From Hydrogenophaga sp. (GTDB lineage Bacteria > Pseudomonadota > Gammaproteobacteria > Burkholderiales > Burkholderiaceae_C): a DNA stretch of 42,705 nucleotides. The stretch lies in the NCBI GenBank assembly GCA_018335615.1, contig JAGXRS010000463.1, positions 1 to 42,705 of the forward strand, in the 5' to 3' direction. The position numbers were made by a program, and so were the translations under genes. The notes beneath the pieces were generated by a model, which worked only from the letters and a program-made list of their open reading frames with translations, was not told the origin of the DNA and ran no database searches. Positions 16,946 through 25,643 of this stretch are shown in pieces; positions within the stretch are counted from its first letter, which is position 1; each line of letters starts with the position of its first letter.

Positions 16946-17782
16946 TCACGCCTGCGCCTGGTTGTGCAGCGCCCATACGCGCTTGACCTGGCTTTCACTG
17001 CACCCGGCCAGCCTGGCCGTCTCTGGAATGCTGTGGCCTGCGCTGCGCAGCGCCACGATGCGTTCATGCACCTTTGTGTTGGCCTTGCGGCCGGTGTAGC
17101 GGCCGGCGTCCTTCGCCAGCTCGACGCCCTGCCGCTGCCGCTCGCGGCGATCCTCGTAGTCGTCGCGGGCCATCTGCAACGCCAGCTTCAAAAGCATGTC
17201 CTGGATCGACTCCAGCACCACCTTTGCCACGCCCTTCGCCTCGGCGGCCAGGTCGGATAGATCGACCACGCCAGGGACAGCCAGGCGCGCGCCCTGGGCG
17301 CGGATCGAGGCCACGAGGCGTTCGGCCTCGGGCAGCGGCAGGCGGCTGATGCGGTCGATCTTCTCCGCAACGACGACTTCACCGGGTTGCAGGTCGCCGA
17401 TCATGCGCAGCAGCTCGGCGCGATCGGCGCGAGCGCCCGAAGCCTTCTCGCGGTAGAAGCCGGCGGCCCTGGTGCTCTCCACGATGGCGGCCTGCCTGGT
17501 CAAGTCCTGCTCGTCGGTGCTGACGCGCAAGTAGATGCGCGCGACCTTGAAAGCGACGCCGGCGGCCTGGTGCTCGGTCGGCGTCCGCATGATGCGGTCG
17601 GCACCTTCGACCAGGCCATCGCCGCCGACGCGCAGCGGTGGCGTCTTGGCGAGCGCCTGGCGCGCTGCGCGTGACTGGCGCGGCATGGCCGCAATCTGTG
17701 TTTCCTGGGCGGTGCGCGGCGTGATGATCGCGCTGCGCTTCGCCTTGGTCTTGCCTGGGAAGTAGCCGTTGCGGCTGGTCAT
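16946..17782 (-). CDS. parA: Serine recombinase (resolvase/invertase), ParA-like
   Basis: The 278-residue protein has a resolvase N-terminal domain with catalytic Ser88 (ARIYLRVSTDEQ), conserved Arg in EKIDRISR, and a C-terminal helix-turn-helix (SIPETARLAGCSESQVKRVWA). About 75 residues precede the catalytic domain, more than in a typical resolvase. GGAGG upstream of the ATG at 17782 supports this start. It may resolve plasmid multimers or invert a segment; candidate site sequences are in 17783-17830. The gene name follows usage in IncP-1 annotations and does not imply a ParA ATPase. Confidence 0.88.
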   Translation of the reverse strand: MTSRNGYFPGKTKAKRSAIITPRTAQETQIAAMPRQSRAARQALAKTPPLRVGGDGLVEGADRIMRTPTEHQAAGVAFKVARIYLRVSTDEQDLTRQAAIVESTRAAGFYREKASGARADRAELLRMIGDLQPGEVVVAEKIDRISRLPLPEAERLVASIRAQGARLAVPGVVDLSDLAAEAKGVAKVVLESIQDMLLKLALQMARDDYEDRRERQRQGVELAKDAGRYTGRKANTKVHERIVALRSAGHSIPETARLAGCSESQVKRVWALHNQAQA

Positions 17783-17904
17783 GGGTTCCTCCGGTCATTT
17801 TGGGTATACGCAAAGTGTCCGGTCATGCTACCCCCGGCCAAAAAGGCCGTCATGCGATTTATCTTGGCCGGGTCGTTATTGGCGGGTCTAAATGGCCGCT
17901 CCGT
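17783..17904. promoter_or_regulatory. Recombinase upstream region with direct repeats
   Basis: TCCGGTCAT occurs at 17790-17798 and 17818-17826, flanking GTATAC (17804-17809). The gccaaaaaggc hairpin follows at about 17840. This could be an operator or a crossover/res site for the recombinase; the sequence alone cannot decide. Confidence 0.4.
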
Positions 17905-18128
17905 GGATCTCATCGCCAGAAATGGCGATGCGAGATCCAGGGCAGGGCGGCCGCCATCGTCAGACCTGGCGATGGTCGACGCCGGCGCGCATCGTCGGAT
18001 GTGGCGATGCGAGCTCGAGGTCGGTGGCCACCGCCGGCGACCTGGTGCCATCGTCGGCAATGGCGATGCTGCAGCTCGACGTGCGCGGCCTGGTCGTCTC
18101 GGCATCGTCGGATGCGGCGATGCTCGAG
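17905..18128. repeat. Palindromic repeat cluster before the traC terminator (5 units)
   Basis: Units start at 17911, 17955, 17990, 18049 and 18103, each 20 bp of the CATCGYCRGAA-n-TGGCGATG type. They are followed in turn by CGAGATCC, GTCGAC, GAGCTCGAG, CTGCAG and CTCGAG. The first unit sits in a larger palindrome, GGATCTC...GAGATCC. The order resembles the cluster at 42242-42391. Confidence 0.88.
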
Positions 18129-18135
18129 CGAGGCG

Positions 18136-18167
18136 AAAAAAAACCGCCTCGGGGTGTCCGAGGCGGC
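18136..18167 (-). terminator. Rho-independent terminator of the tra operon (after traC)
   Basis: On the minus strand the stem CCGCCTCGG / CCGAGGCGG (6-nt loop) is followed by eight T. It is about 100 bp past the traC stop. The gap holds a direct repeat CAGGGAGGAA with AACCGCGC (about 18185-18232). Confidence 0.87.
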
Positions 18168-18270
18168 AAGTCTGCATGCGGTTCAGGGAGGAAGAAACCG
18201 CGCCGGCGATCAGGGAGGAAAACCGCGCGGCCTGATGTGCAGCTCGGCCACTTTAGCCGGATTTTTCGAC

Positions 18271-21200
18271 TTATCCGATGCGAGCGGCCCGCCGTGGGCG
18301 CTGCTCGATCTGCTGTTGCTTTTTCTCGACGTGCTTCTGCTCCTGGTGCTGCTGCTCGTCGCGCTGCACCTGGCTGATGGCCGCGCCGATCTGCCGCTTC
18401 ACGCCCTCGATGCCCAGCTCGCTCTTGTGCGCCAAGTCGTTGAAGTCGGTGTGCTGCTTCATCGTGGACAGCGCCGCGATCTGCGCGCCGCTCAACATCG
18501 ACGCCTTGAGCTTGGCCGCCTCGTCGCCGGCCAGCTCGACCTTGCCGGCGGCGGCGTCGGCAAGGCGCTGCTCGGCGCGCAGGTGGGTCTTGAAGCTGTC
18601 GGGCGTGATGGCGGGCAAGTCGCGCGGGTAGGTGTTCTCGGCCGGCGCGAAGATCGGGAAGATCGCCTTGCCGCCCACGGCCTGGGCGGCCGCCTCGGCC
18701 TTCTCCCGGCCGGGGTTGTTGCCGTGGGTCATGACCAGGTGCCGGTCGTCGTCGCCGGCGATGATGATCGGCTTGTCCGGGAACTTGGCGTGCAGCGCCT
18801 TCGCCACGGCCTCAAGGTTGCCGCTGTCGAAGGCGGCGACCGTGGCGTGGCCCACGGCCTCGGCCACCTGGGCCGCCGTGGCGTAGCCCTCCGAGATCAC
18901 CAGCGCCGGCGCGGCCGCCAGGGCGTCCATGCCGCCGACCGGGTGGAAGCATCCTTCCTTCTTCGAGTCCTTGGCGAACCGCTTAGTGCCGTCCTCCTGG
19001 ATGTATTGCATCGTCCATTGCTTGCCCTCTGCGTCGAAGGCCGGGATGTAGGTCTTCTGGCCTTCGCGGTCGGTCATCACGCCGGCCTGCGCCTGGATGC
19101 CTTTGGCTTGCAGGTAGGGCGTCGGCTGCTCGATGGGCACGAGGTCGGCCATCTGCCGACCGACGCGCTGCGCGGTGGCCTCCTGGGCCTTGTCCTGCTC
19201 GACGGCTCGCTGTGCCAGCTTCTCGGCCGCCTCGGCCTGGAGCTTGGCCTTCTCCTGGTCGCTCAAGGCGTAGCCCTTGCTCTTCCAGGTAATGTCCGTG
19301 CCGGTCTTGTTGTTGATGATCCGCCCGGCCGGGTGCCCGTCCAGGTGGCCCACGTAGAAGCCATCGAGCGCGCCCTTCTTGCCGCCCTCGACCGGCACGC
19401 GGTGCCGCTTGCCATCCATGATCGGGTGATCGCCCTGGGCGTTGCTGCCGGTGAACAGGCCGGCGCTGCGCATGGCCTCGGCGAACTCTTCCCTTGGCGT
19501 CATCGCTGGCCCTTGCTGGGCCTGCACGTTCTCGGGCTTCCAGCGTTCGAGCTTCGCCGCGTCGGCGCGCGGGCCGACATACCAGGACTTCGCGGCCTTG
19601 TCCCAAAGCGCGCCGGCGGCCTTGGCCGCGTTGCGCTGCTCGTAGGGCACGGCCAGGTACTGGCGGGCCTGCTGGGCCTGCTGCGCGGGCTTCTGCGCCT
19701 CGCCCTGGGCTTCGGGTGCCGGCTGGGCCGAACGCGGCTCTACGGCCGCTGTAGCGGCTCCCTGCGCCCATTTGGCGAAGGGAGCGGCATCGGTGCCCGG
19801 CGGCACGTACCAGGACTGTTGCTGCCGATCCCAACGCGCCCCGAGGCTCTTGGCCTCGTCCTTCTCCTTGTACGGCACGTTGATGTACTGCCGTTCGGGC
19901 TTCTCGGCCTGCGGCTGCGCCTGCTGCCGCTCGCGTTCCTGGCGCTCCAGCTCGGCCGCGCGGCGCGGCGCGTCGCTGTCGTTGAGCATGGCCGACGCCT
20001 CGGCGGTCTTGCGTGCCTCTTTAGCGGCTGAAATGTCCTCTTCGGTCGCGTTGGGGTCGCGCCGTACACGCTCTTCCTGCACGCGGGCCAGCTTGGCGGC
20101 GCGCTCGTGCTGGTTGTCGGTGCCCAGCGCATCGACCAGGTGCAGGCGCTCGGTCAGAGCCTCGGCCTGGCCCTCGGTGCGGGTGCCGGCGACGAAGGCA
20201 AAGGCGTCCTCGCCGAACTGCGCATCGGCCTTGCGCGCGTAGACCTGGAACGCCTGCGGCTCGATGCCGGCCTGGGCGGCATCGACGGTCTGGCCGTCCT
20301 GCTCGGCCACGCCGACGATGCGCAGCTCTCCGCTCCAGTCGGGCGGCAGCTCAACGCCAAGGTGTTGACGGGTCGCGTCGGCGAACGCCTGGCCGTCGAT
20401 CTCGCCGGCGGCGAGCTGCCGGCGCGCGGCGGCGGCCTGCTCGATGCCCTGCACCGCGTCGGCAGGATGGGCGGCCAGCAGGGCGGCCGCCTGGTCGTTG
20501 GTCGGTGGGGTCATGTTCGCCTCCTGGTCTGCGACGGCCGCTTGCTGCTGGGTCAGCGCCGGCAGGGCCATCAACTGGTCGGGCGCGTAGTTGTTCAGCT
20601 CGTCCAGGCTGCGAACCTGGTGGGGTTCACCGTCCTGGTCGTGGAACGCAAAGATGCGCTGGCCGTCGCTCCACCTGGCTTCGGCGTCGATGCTCGACAC
20701 GATCTGTTCGCCGTGCTGCTGGAGCTGCTGCGCGAGGTGGAGCTGTTCGGCCATGTTGGCGAACTCTTGCGCCAAGCCCTTGCGCTCCAGGTAGGCGTTG
20801 TCGGTGTCGGTGTGGCTCGGGTCGATGCCGAACACCGGCGACAGCCGGTCATGCGCGACCGCGTAGAACTGCTCGGGATCGGTGCCGGTGATGCTGCCCA
20901 CGGTTTCGAGGCCACGGCTGCGCAAGGCGTCTTCCAGGGTGTCGCCCTGGAATGCCTGGTAGTGGCTGAAAGACACGTCCGGGTTGTCCAGGACTTCGGC
21001 AATGTCCACGGCCAGGGCCTGGGCCACGGCTTCGTCCTGGGCCTGGCTCTGCTGCTGGTCTTGCTCCTGAACCTGCTTCTGCTCGAAGGCCAGCACGTAG
21101 TCGTGAATCTTCTCGGCATCGGCGGCCGCGCGGAACACCTCCAGCGGCTCGTCTTGCAGCGCCTTGATCCACGAACCCACATAGGCGGCGTGCTGGCCCG

Positions 21201-22617
21201 GATCGTGGCCGATGCCCAGCTCGTCGCCGACGATCATGGAAGCGATTTCGGCGCGCAGCTCTTCCTTGGCGTACCCCTCGCTCCCGAACGGGTGCGCCAG
21301 GTCGCGGTCAAGGCGCGAAGCGTGGCCCGTCCAGTGGCCCAGCTCGTGCAGCGCGGTCGCGTAGTAGCGGTCGGAGCTGGGGAACTGGCCGCGCTCCGGC
21401 AGGGTGATGCTGTCGGTCGAAGGGCGGTAGAACGCCCGATCACCGGCGGCGTGGGTGATCGTCGCGCCCGAGGCTTTCAGGATGTGCTCGGCGCGCTCGA
21501 CGGCGTTCCAAGTCTGTTCCTTCTTCGGCTGGAGCGGCGGCAGGCCGTCGATCTGCTCGCCGTTGAACACGGTCGCAAAGAACACGCGCGGCCGCTCCAG
21601 CATGACGGTTTCCTTGACCGGCTGGCCCTTCGCATCGAGGACGGGCCGGCCGCTGTCGTCCAGCTTGTCTTGCTCTTCGCTGAACTTCCAGTATTGAACC
21701 GGCGTGCCTTTCTCGCCCTTGCGAACCTGCGCGCCCACGGCGGCGGCCTGCTTGTAGGTCATCCAGCGCGCATCGCTGCGGCCCTGGGCCATCAGGTGGA
21801 TGGCGTTGATCCCTTTGTACCGCTTGCCGGTGGTCGGGTTCATCGGCAGGTAGGCGTTGGGTTCGCCCGGCTCCCACGGCTTTTGCCACGGTGCGGTGCC
21901 GGCCTTGAGCTGCTCGATCAGCTTTTCGGCCACGACTTCGTGAAACGGCTTCTTCGGCTCCATGTTCTCGTCCCTTCGGAATAGCTCGTTGAACTGAGGG
22001 AAGTTCTGCTGTGTCCGGGAACGGTCGCGCAGGCCCTGGGCGACCATGCACACGATGTTGTGCAGGTCGTCGGCCTGCATGGGCCGCACGCGGGCGATGC
22101 AGGTTTCCGTGAATGACTGTTGGCCGCGCTGCTGCACCTGGTCGGCGACCTGGTGCTGGCTCGGCTCGATGCCCTCGCAGTGCAGGGCAAACACTTCCTC
22201 GGCGCGCACGTCCAGGGACTGGCCGGCATAGCGCCGGTTCACGTCATCCCATAGCGGCTTGAGGGTGGGTTCGTTGCGGGCGGCCGCCAGGCCGTCCAGC
22301 AAGGCGCGCTTCTCGCCCGGCGCGAAGGTGTTGGCCCCGTAGTGGCCTAGCACCTCGTGCCGCAGCGTCATCAGTAGGTCGCCGGCGCTCTCGACGTTCT
22401 GCAAGGGCACGTCCACGCGGCCACGGTAGGCGCGGCCGGCGTGCAGCGTCTCCTTGGGCACGTAGCCGCCCTTCATGTCGGCCGGCACCTCGGCCGCTCG
22501 CGGCCCGTACAGCTCGGCCGCGTCCTCGCGGAACTTGTAGGCCAGCTCCAGCGCGCCGGGGTAGTCGCGGACGAAAGCCCGCGTCACCCCTTGCGCCTCG
22601 GCTTTCGTGATCGGCAT
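18271..22617 (-). CDS. traC: TraC1 DNA primase / ArdC-like multidomain protein
   Basis: At 1448 residues this is longer than the 1061-residue RP4 TraC1. In order: an N-terminal region with an HEVLGH zincin-like motif (87-92); an ArdC-type single-strand-binding/antirestriction domain from about 219, with HELGHWTGH at 424-432; a long variable middle; two DUF5710-like repeats (911-950 and 987-1026); and the primase core with EGYATAA (1243-1249) and Toprim DDD (1289-1291). TraC primase is transferred with the DNA strand and primes its copying in the recipient. Internal starts with upstream AGGG sites at 21963 (codon 219) and 19503 (codon 1039) could give shorter forms. Confidence 0.95.
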   Translation of the reverse strand: MPITKAEAQGVTRAFVRDYPGALELAYKFREDAAELYGPRAAEVPADMKGGYVPKETLHAGRAYRGRVDVPLQNVESAGDLLMTLRHEVLGHYGANTFAPGEKRALLDGLAAARNEPTLKPLWDDVNRRYAGQSLDVRAEEVFALHCEGIEPSQHQVADQVQQRGQQSFTETCIARVRPMQADDLHNIVCMVAQGLRDRSRTQQNFPQFNELFRRDENMEPKKPFHEVVAEKLIEQLKAGTAPWQKPWEPGEPNAYLPMNPTTGKRYKGINAIHLMAQGRSDARWMTYKQAAAVGAQVRKGEKGTPVQYWKFSEEQDKLDDSGRPVLDAKGQPVKETVMLERPRVFFATVFNGEQIDGLPPLQPKKEQTWNAVERAEHILKASGATITHAAGDRAFYRPSTDSITLPERGQFPSSDRYYATALHELGHWTGHASRLDRDLAHPFGSEGYAKEELRAEIASMIVGDELGIGHDPGQHAAYVGSWIKALQDEPLEVFRAAADAEKIHDYVLAFEQKQVQEQDQQQSQAQDEAVAQALAVDIAEVLDNPDVSFSHYQAFQGDTLEDALRSRGLETVGSITGTDPEQFYAVAHDRLSPVFGIDPSHTDTDNAYLERKGLAQEFANMAEQLHLAQQLQQHGEQIVSSIDAEARWSDGQRIFAFHDQDGEPHQVRSLDELNNYAPDQLMALPALTQQQAAVADQEANMTPPTNDQAAALLAAHPADAVQGIEQAAAARRQLAAGEIDGQAFADATRQHLGVELPPDWSGELRIVGVAEQDGQTVDAAQAGIEPQAFQVYARKADAQFGEDAFAFVAGTRTEGQAEALTERLHLVDALGTDNQHERAAKLARVQEERVRRDPNATEEDISAAKEARKTAEASAMLNDSDAPRRAAELERQERERQQAQPQAEKPERQYINVPYKEKDEAKSLGARWDRQQQSWYVPPGTDAAPFAKWAQGAATAAVEPRSAQPAPEAQGEAQKPAQQAQQARQYLAVPYEQRNAAKAAGALWDKAAKSWYVGPRADAAKLERWKPENVQAQQGPAMTPREEFAEAMRSAGLFTGSNAQGDHPIMDGKRHRVPVEGGKKGALDGFYVGHLDGHPAGRIINNKTGTDITWKSKGYALSDQEKAKLQAEAAEKLAQRAVEQDKAQEATAQRVGRQMADLVPIEQPTPYLQAKGIQAQAGVMTDREGQKTYIPAFDAEGKQWTMQYIQEDGTKRFAKDSKKEGCFHPVGGMDALAAAPALVISEGYATAAQVAEAVGHATVAAFDSGNLEAVAKALHAKFPDKPIIIAGDDDRHLVMTHGNNPGREKAEAAAQAVGGKAIFPIFAPAENTYPRDLPAITPDSFKTHLRAEQRLADAAAGKVELAGDEAAKLKASMLSGAQIAALSTMKQHTDFNDLAHKSELGIEGVKRQIGAAISQVQRDEQQHQEQKHVEKKQQQIEQRPRRAARIG

Positions 22618-22620
22618 GGG

Positions 22621-23010
22621 TCAGCCCTCCGACGCCTTGCGCGCGGCGGCCTGGGCAACCGTCTCGCCGGGCCGCAGGTCGTACAGCTCGCGGGCGTTCG
22701 TGGTGGTGATGAACGGCGGGATGTCGGCGCTCGGGCCTTCGTCGTCCAGGAATGCCGGCTCCAGCGCGCCATCGACTTCCACCAGGTCGTCGCCGCTCGC
22801 GGCGGCGTCCTGCTCGGACAGCGCGTCCTCCACGAACGCGCCCACGCGCTCGGCTTCGTCGGGGTCGAACTCGACCTGGAAGCCGGGCGTCAGCGCGTCG
22901 GCCATCTTCTCGCGCACGGCCTCGCGGCCGGCGGCGTCGTCGTCAACCGGCGGCAGGACGGCCAGCGGCTCGTCGTGGGCGGCGGTGTTGGTGGTGGTTT
23001 GCTCGTTCAT
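22621..23010 (-). CDS. traD: TraD, small acidic transfer protein
   Basis: The 129-residue acidic protein, rich in Asp, Glu and Ala, has no recognised catalytic motif. It lies between traE and traC with 3 bp to the traC start. Its role is not known, and RP4 traD is not essential for transfer. Confidence 0.87.
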   Translation of the reverse strand: MNEQTTTNTAAHDEPLAVLPPVDDDAAGREAVREKMADALTPGFQVEFDPDEAERVGAFVEDALSEQDAAASGDDLVEVDGALEPAFLDDEGPSADIPPFITTTNARELYDLRPGETVAQAAARKASEG

Positions 23011-23031
23011 GGTCGATCTCCTTCGCTGTGG

Positions 23032-25095
23032 TCATTCGGATGCCGGGCCGTTGCGGCCCTTGCTGTAGTCGGGCCGACCCTTGAGGTCGGGGTAGGTCTG
23101 CTTGCATGTGGGGAAGTTGCTGCAACCCCACCAGAATTGCCCCTTCTTCTTGCTCGGCCGGCGCGACAAGCCGCTGCCGCAGGCCATGCACTTGTGAAGG
23201 GATGACACCGGCGCGGCTTCCTTGCCGCCGGCGATGGTCACGGCTCCGCTGTTGGCCTTCGCCACCTGGTCGCGGATGAACGTCTCTTGCTTCGTGATGA
23301 AGGCGTCCAGGGCGGCCGTGCCCTGCTCGACGCCTTTCAGCATCCGCTCGTAGAGCGCGGTCAGCACCGGGCTTTTCACAACCTCGGGCAGCGCGTCGAT
23401 GACGCTGCGGCCGAGGGTCGTGCTGATGATCTGCTTGCCTTTGACGGCCAGGAACTCGCGCCGCTTCAACTCGGAAATGATCGACGCACGGGTGGCCGAC
23501 GTGCCGATGCCGTCGCCCTCGCGCAGCATCTTCTTGTGCTCGGCATCGCTGACGAACTTGTGGATGTTCTCCATCGCGCGGATCAGCGTGCCCTCGGTAA
23601 AGCGCGCTGGCGGCTTCGTCTTGGCGTCCTTGCGGGTGGCGTCCGTGCAGGTCACGGCGTCGCCCTGGGCCATCGACGGCAGGGCCTGCGTGCCGCTGTC
23701 GTCGTCCTCGTCCTTCTCGCCTTCCTCGTCGGCCTGGCTGTACACGTCACGCCAGCCGTTGCGCGTGACTACCTTGCCGCTCGCGGCGAAGTTCTCGCCC
23801 GCGATCTCGACGCCCACGGTGGTCTGCATGTACTCGTGCAGCGGGTAGAACTGCGCCAGGTAGGCGCGCACGATCAGGTCGTAGATGTTGCGCTCGCGCT
23901 CGCTGAGGGCGGCCTTGCTGCCCTTCTGCATGGTCGGCACGATGCCGTGGTGCGCGGTGATCTTCGAGTCGTCCCACGTCTTGGACTTGATACGCGGATC
24001 GGCACCATCGACCAGGCCGGCCAGTTCGGGGTTGACGTGCTTGATCGCCTCCAGCACGCGCGGCGCGTCGGCGTGCTGCGACTCCGGCAGGTAGGCGCAG
24101 TCGGTGCGCGGGTACGAGGTCAGCTTGTGCGTCTCGTAGAGCGCCTGGCAGGTGTTCAGCACGTCCTCGGCGCTGTAGCCGAACTTGGCCGAGGCCAGTG
24201 CCGTAATGTCGGACAGGGCGAAGGCCAGCGGCTGGTTCTGCTTCTTGGCCTCCTGTTTGTACGCGGCGATGGTGCCCGGCTGGCCCTTGACGGCGGCCAC
24301 CAGGGCGTCGGCGACGGCGGTATCGACAAGGCGGCCTTCGCTGTCCAGACCGGCTTGATCCTCCTTCGCCTTCCATGCGGCGGCGAAGCTGCCGCCGGCG
24401 TGCTGCACCACCGCCCGGATGGTGTGGTACGGCACGGCCTTGAATGCCTCGATCTCGCGGTCGCGGGCGACCACGAGGGCCAGCGTCGGCGTCTGCACGC
24501 GGCCCACGGTCAGCAGGGCGCGCGAGCCGCCGCGCTGCGCGCGCAGCGTGTACGCGCGGCTGAGGTTCATGCCGATCAGCCAGTCGGCGCGCTGCCGCCC
24601 GCGTGCAGCGTCGGCCCAGCCTGCATAGGTGGTGTTCTCCTTCAACGCGGCCAGGCCGCGCTTGACGGAAACGGAGTCCTGCGCGCTCACCCAAAAGCGG
24701 CGCACCGGCTTGCTGTTGCGGAAGTGCTCCAGCACTTCGTCAACCAGCAACTGGCCTTCGCGGTCGGGGTCGCCGGCGTTGACGATCTCCTTGGCCTCCT
24801 TGAGCAGCTTGCCGATCACGGCGAGCTGCTTCTTCGCGTCGTCCTTGGGCTTGAGAATCCAGCTCTCGGGGATGATGGGCAGCTCATCGACGCGCCAGAC
24901 CTTCTTGCCGGACTGGCCGCGCGGCACGTCATCGGGCGTGTACTCGTCGGGGTCGGCCTGTTCGAGCATGTGCCCGAAGCACCAGGTCACTTTGTCGGTG
25001 CCGCACTCGATGAAGCCGTCGCCCTTGCCGGTCGCGCCCAGCTCGCCGGCGATGGCCTTGGCGACGGACGGCTTTTCTGCGATGAAAAGGCGCAT
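23032..25095 (-). CDS. traE: TraE, topoisomerase III
   Basis: The 687-residue type IA topoisomerase has a Toprim start (RLFIAEKPSVAKAIAGELG), acidic motif DPDREGQ at 109-115 and active-site Tyr328 in TSYPRTD. A C-terminal four-cysteine ribbon (CMACGSG ... CSNFPTC) closes it. It may decatenate or relax plasmid DNA during or after transfer. It resembles host TopB and is dispensable for RP4 transfer in E. coli. Confidence 0.95.
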   Translation of the reverse strand: MRLFIAEKPSVAKAIAGELGATGKGDGFIECGTDKVTWCFGHMLEQADPDEYTPDDVPRGQSGKKVWRVDELPIIPESWILKPKDDAKKQLAVIGKLLKEAKEIVNAGDPDREGQLLVDEVLEHFRNSKPVRRFWVSAQDSVSVKRGLAALKENTTYAGWADAARGRQRADWLIGMNLSRAYTLRAQRGGSRALLTVGRVQTPTLALVVARDREIEAFKAVPYHTIRAVVQHAGGSFAAAWKAKEDQAGLDSEGRLVDTAVADALVAAVKGQPGTIAAYKQEAKKQNQPLAFALSDITALASAKFGYSAEDVLNTCQALYETHKLTSYPRTDCAYLPESQHADAPRVLEAIKHVNPELAGLVDGADPRIKSKTWDDSKITAHHGIVPTMQKGSKAALSERERNIYDLIVRAYLAQFYPLHEYMQTTVGVEIAGENFAASGKVVTRNGWRDVYSQADEEGEKDEDDDSGTQALPSMAQGDAVTCTDATRKDAKTKPPARFTEGTLIRAMENIHKFVSDAEHKKMLREGDGIGTSATRASIISELKRREFLAVKGKQIISTTLGRSVIDALPEVVKSPVLTALYERMLKGVEQGTAALDAFITKQETFIRDQVAKANSGAVTIAGGKEAAPVSSLHKCMACGSGLSRRPSKKKGQFWWGCSNFPTCKQTYPDLKGRPDYSKGRNGPASE

Positions 25096-25106
25096 GGTGT
25101 GTCTCC

Positions 25107-25643
25107 CTACCAGGTGATGACCGGACGGATCACGGTCTTGATTTGCGAACGATTGATCGGGCCGAAGTAGCGGCCGTCGAAGGATGTGGCGCTCACGTCC
25201 GACATAAGCAGCACCTCGGAATTGCCGAGCGTGTAGCTGTTGGACTGATAGCGCGGCAGCGGCCGACCGGCCTTGTCGGCCTTGATCGGCGCGCTGAGGG
25301 GCAGCAGCTCGCCGTTGACGCGCACGCCGTCATCGGCGACGGCGACGGCATCGTCTTTAGCGGCTAAAACGCGCTTCATCATGTAGCCGTAGCCGCCCTG
25401 GCAGAAGCCGGCCCCGATGTAGCCCCTCTCCTTGGCGTCATCGAACACGCCGAGCTGCGGCGGGCAGAAGAGGACGTAGGCCCCCTTCTCCACCGGCGCG
25501 CTGCTCGTCCAGTACAGGCCGACCGGAATGCTCTTGGTGGTGTTCACGCGGGCACCGGCGGCATAGCCGCCGGCGGCCAGCAGCAGGGCGGCCACGCCCG
25601 CGATGACGACGCCTGCCGCGATGCGTTTCAGGATGCGGCTCAT
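25107..25643 (-). CDS. traF: TraF, pilin-cyclising serine protease
   Basis: The 178-residue signal-peptidase-like enzyme has a membrane anchor (GVVIAGVAALLLAAGGYAAG), catalytic Ser38 in TKSIPVGLYW and general base Lys90 in MMKRVLAAKDD. It removes the AEIA tail of TrbC and joins the ends to form circular pilin. The start at 25643 overlaps the traG stop (ATGA); a longer upstream frame lies inside traG and is not used. A KorB operator lies within the gene. Confidence 0.96.
   Translation of the reverse strand: MSRILKRIAAGVVIAGVAALLLAAGGYAAGARVNTTKSIPVGLYWTSSAPVEKGAYVLFCPPQLGVFDDAKERGYIGAGFCQGGYGYMMKRVLAAKDDAVAVADDGVRVNGELLPLSAPIKADKAGRPLPRYQSNSYTLGNSEVLLMSDVSATSFDGRYFGPINRSQIKTVIRPVITW
25356..25368. 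promoter_or_regulatory. KorB operator inside traF
   Basis: The perfect TTTAGCGGCTAAA sits in the traF codons for LAAKDD, directly after Lys90. No promoter is evident nearby. It is conserved as a coding-region KorB site. Confidence 0.82.

Noticed and set aside
17905..18128. Repeat clusters as a CRISPR array
   Set aside because: Units vary in sequence, are palindromic, and have irregular spacers that are themselves repeated linkers. There are no cas genes.
17800..20031. Long plus-strand open frame of 743 codons opposite traC
   Set aside because: It is antisense to the conserved traC primase domain. Composition is Leu/Arg/Gly-biased from GC-rich third positions, and it has no recognisable motifs.
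20107..25170. Other long plus-strand frames across traC, traD and traE
   Set aside because: They are antisense shadows of well-recognised genes in high-GC DNA.
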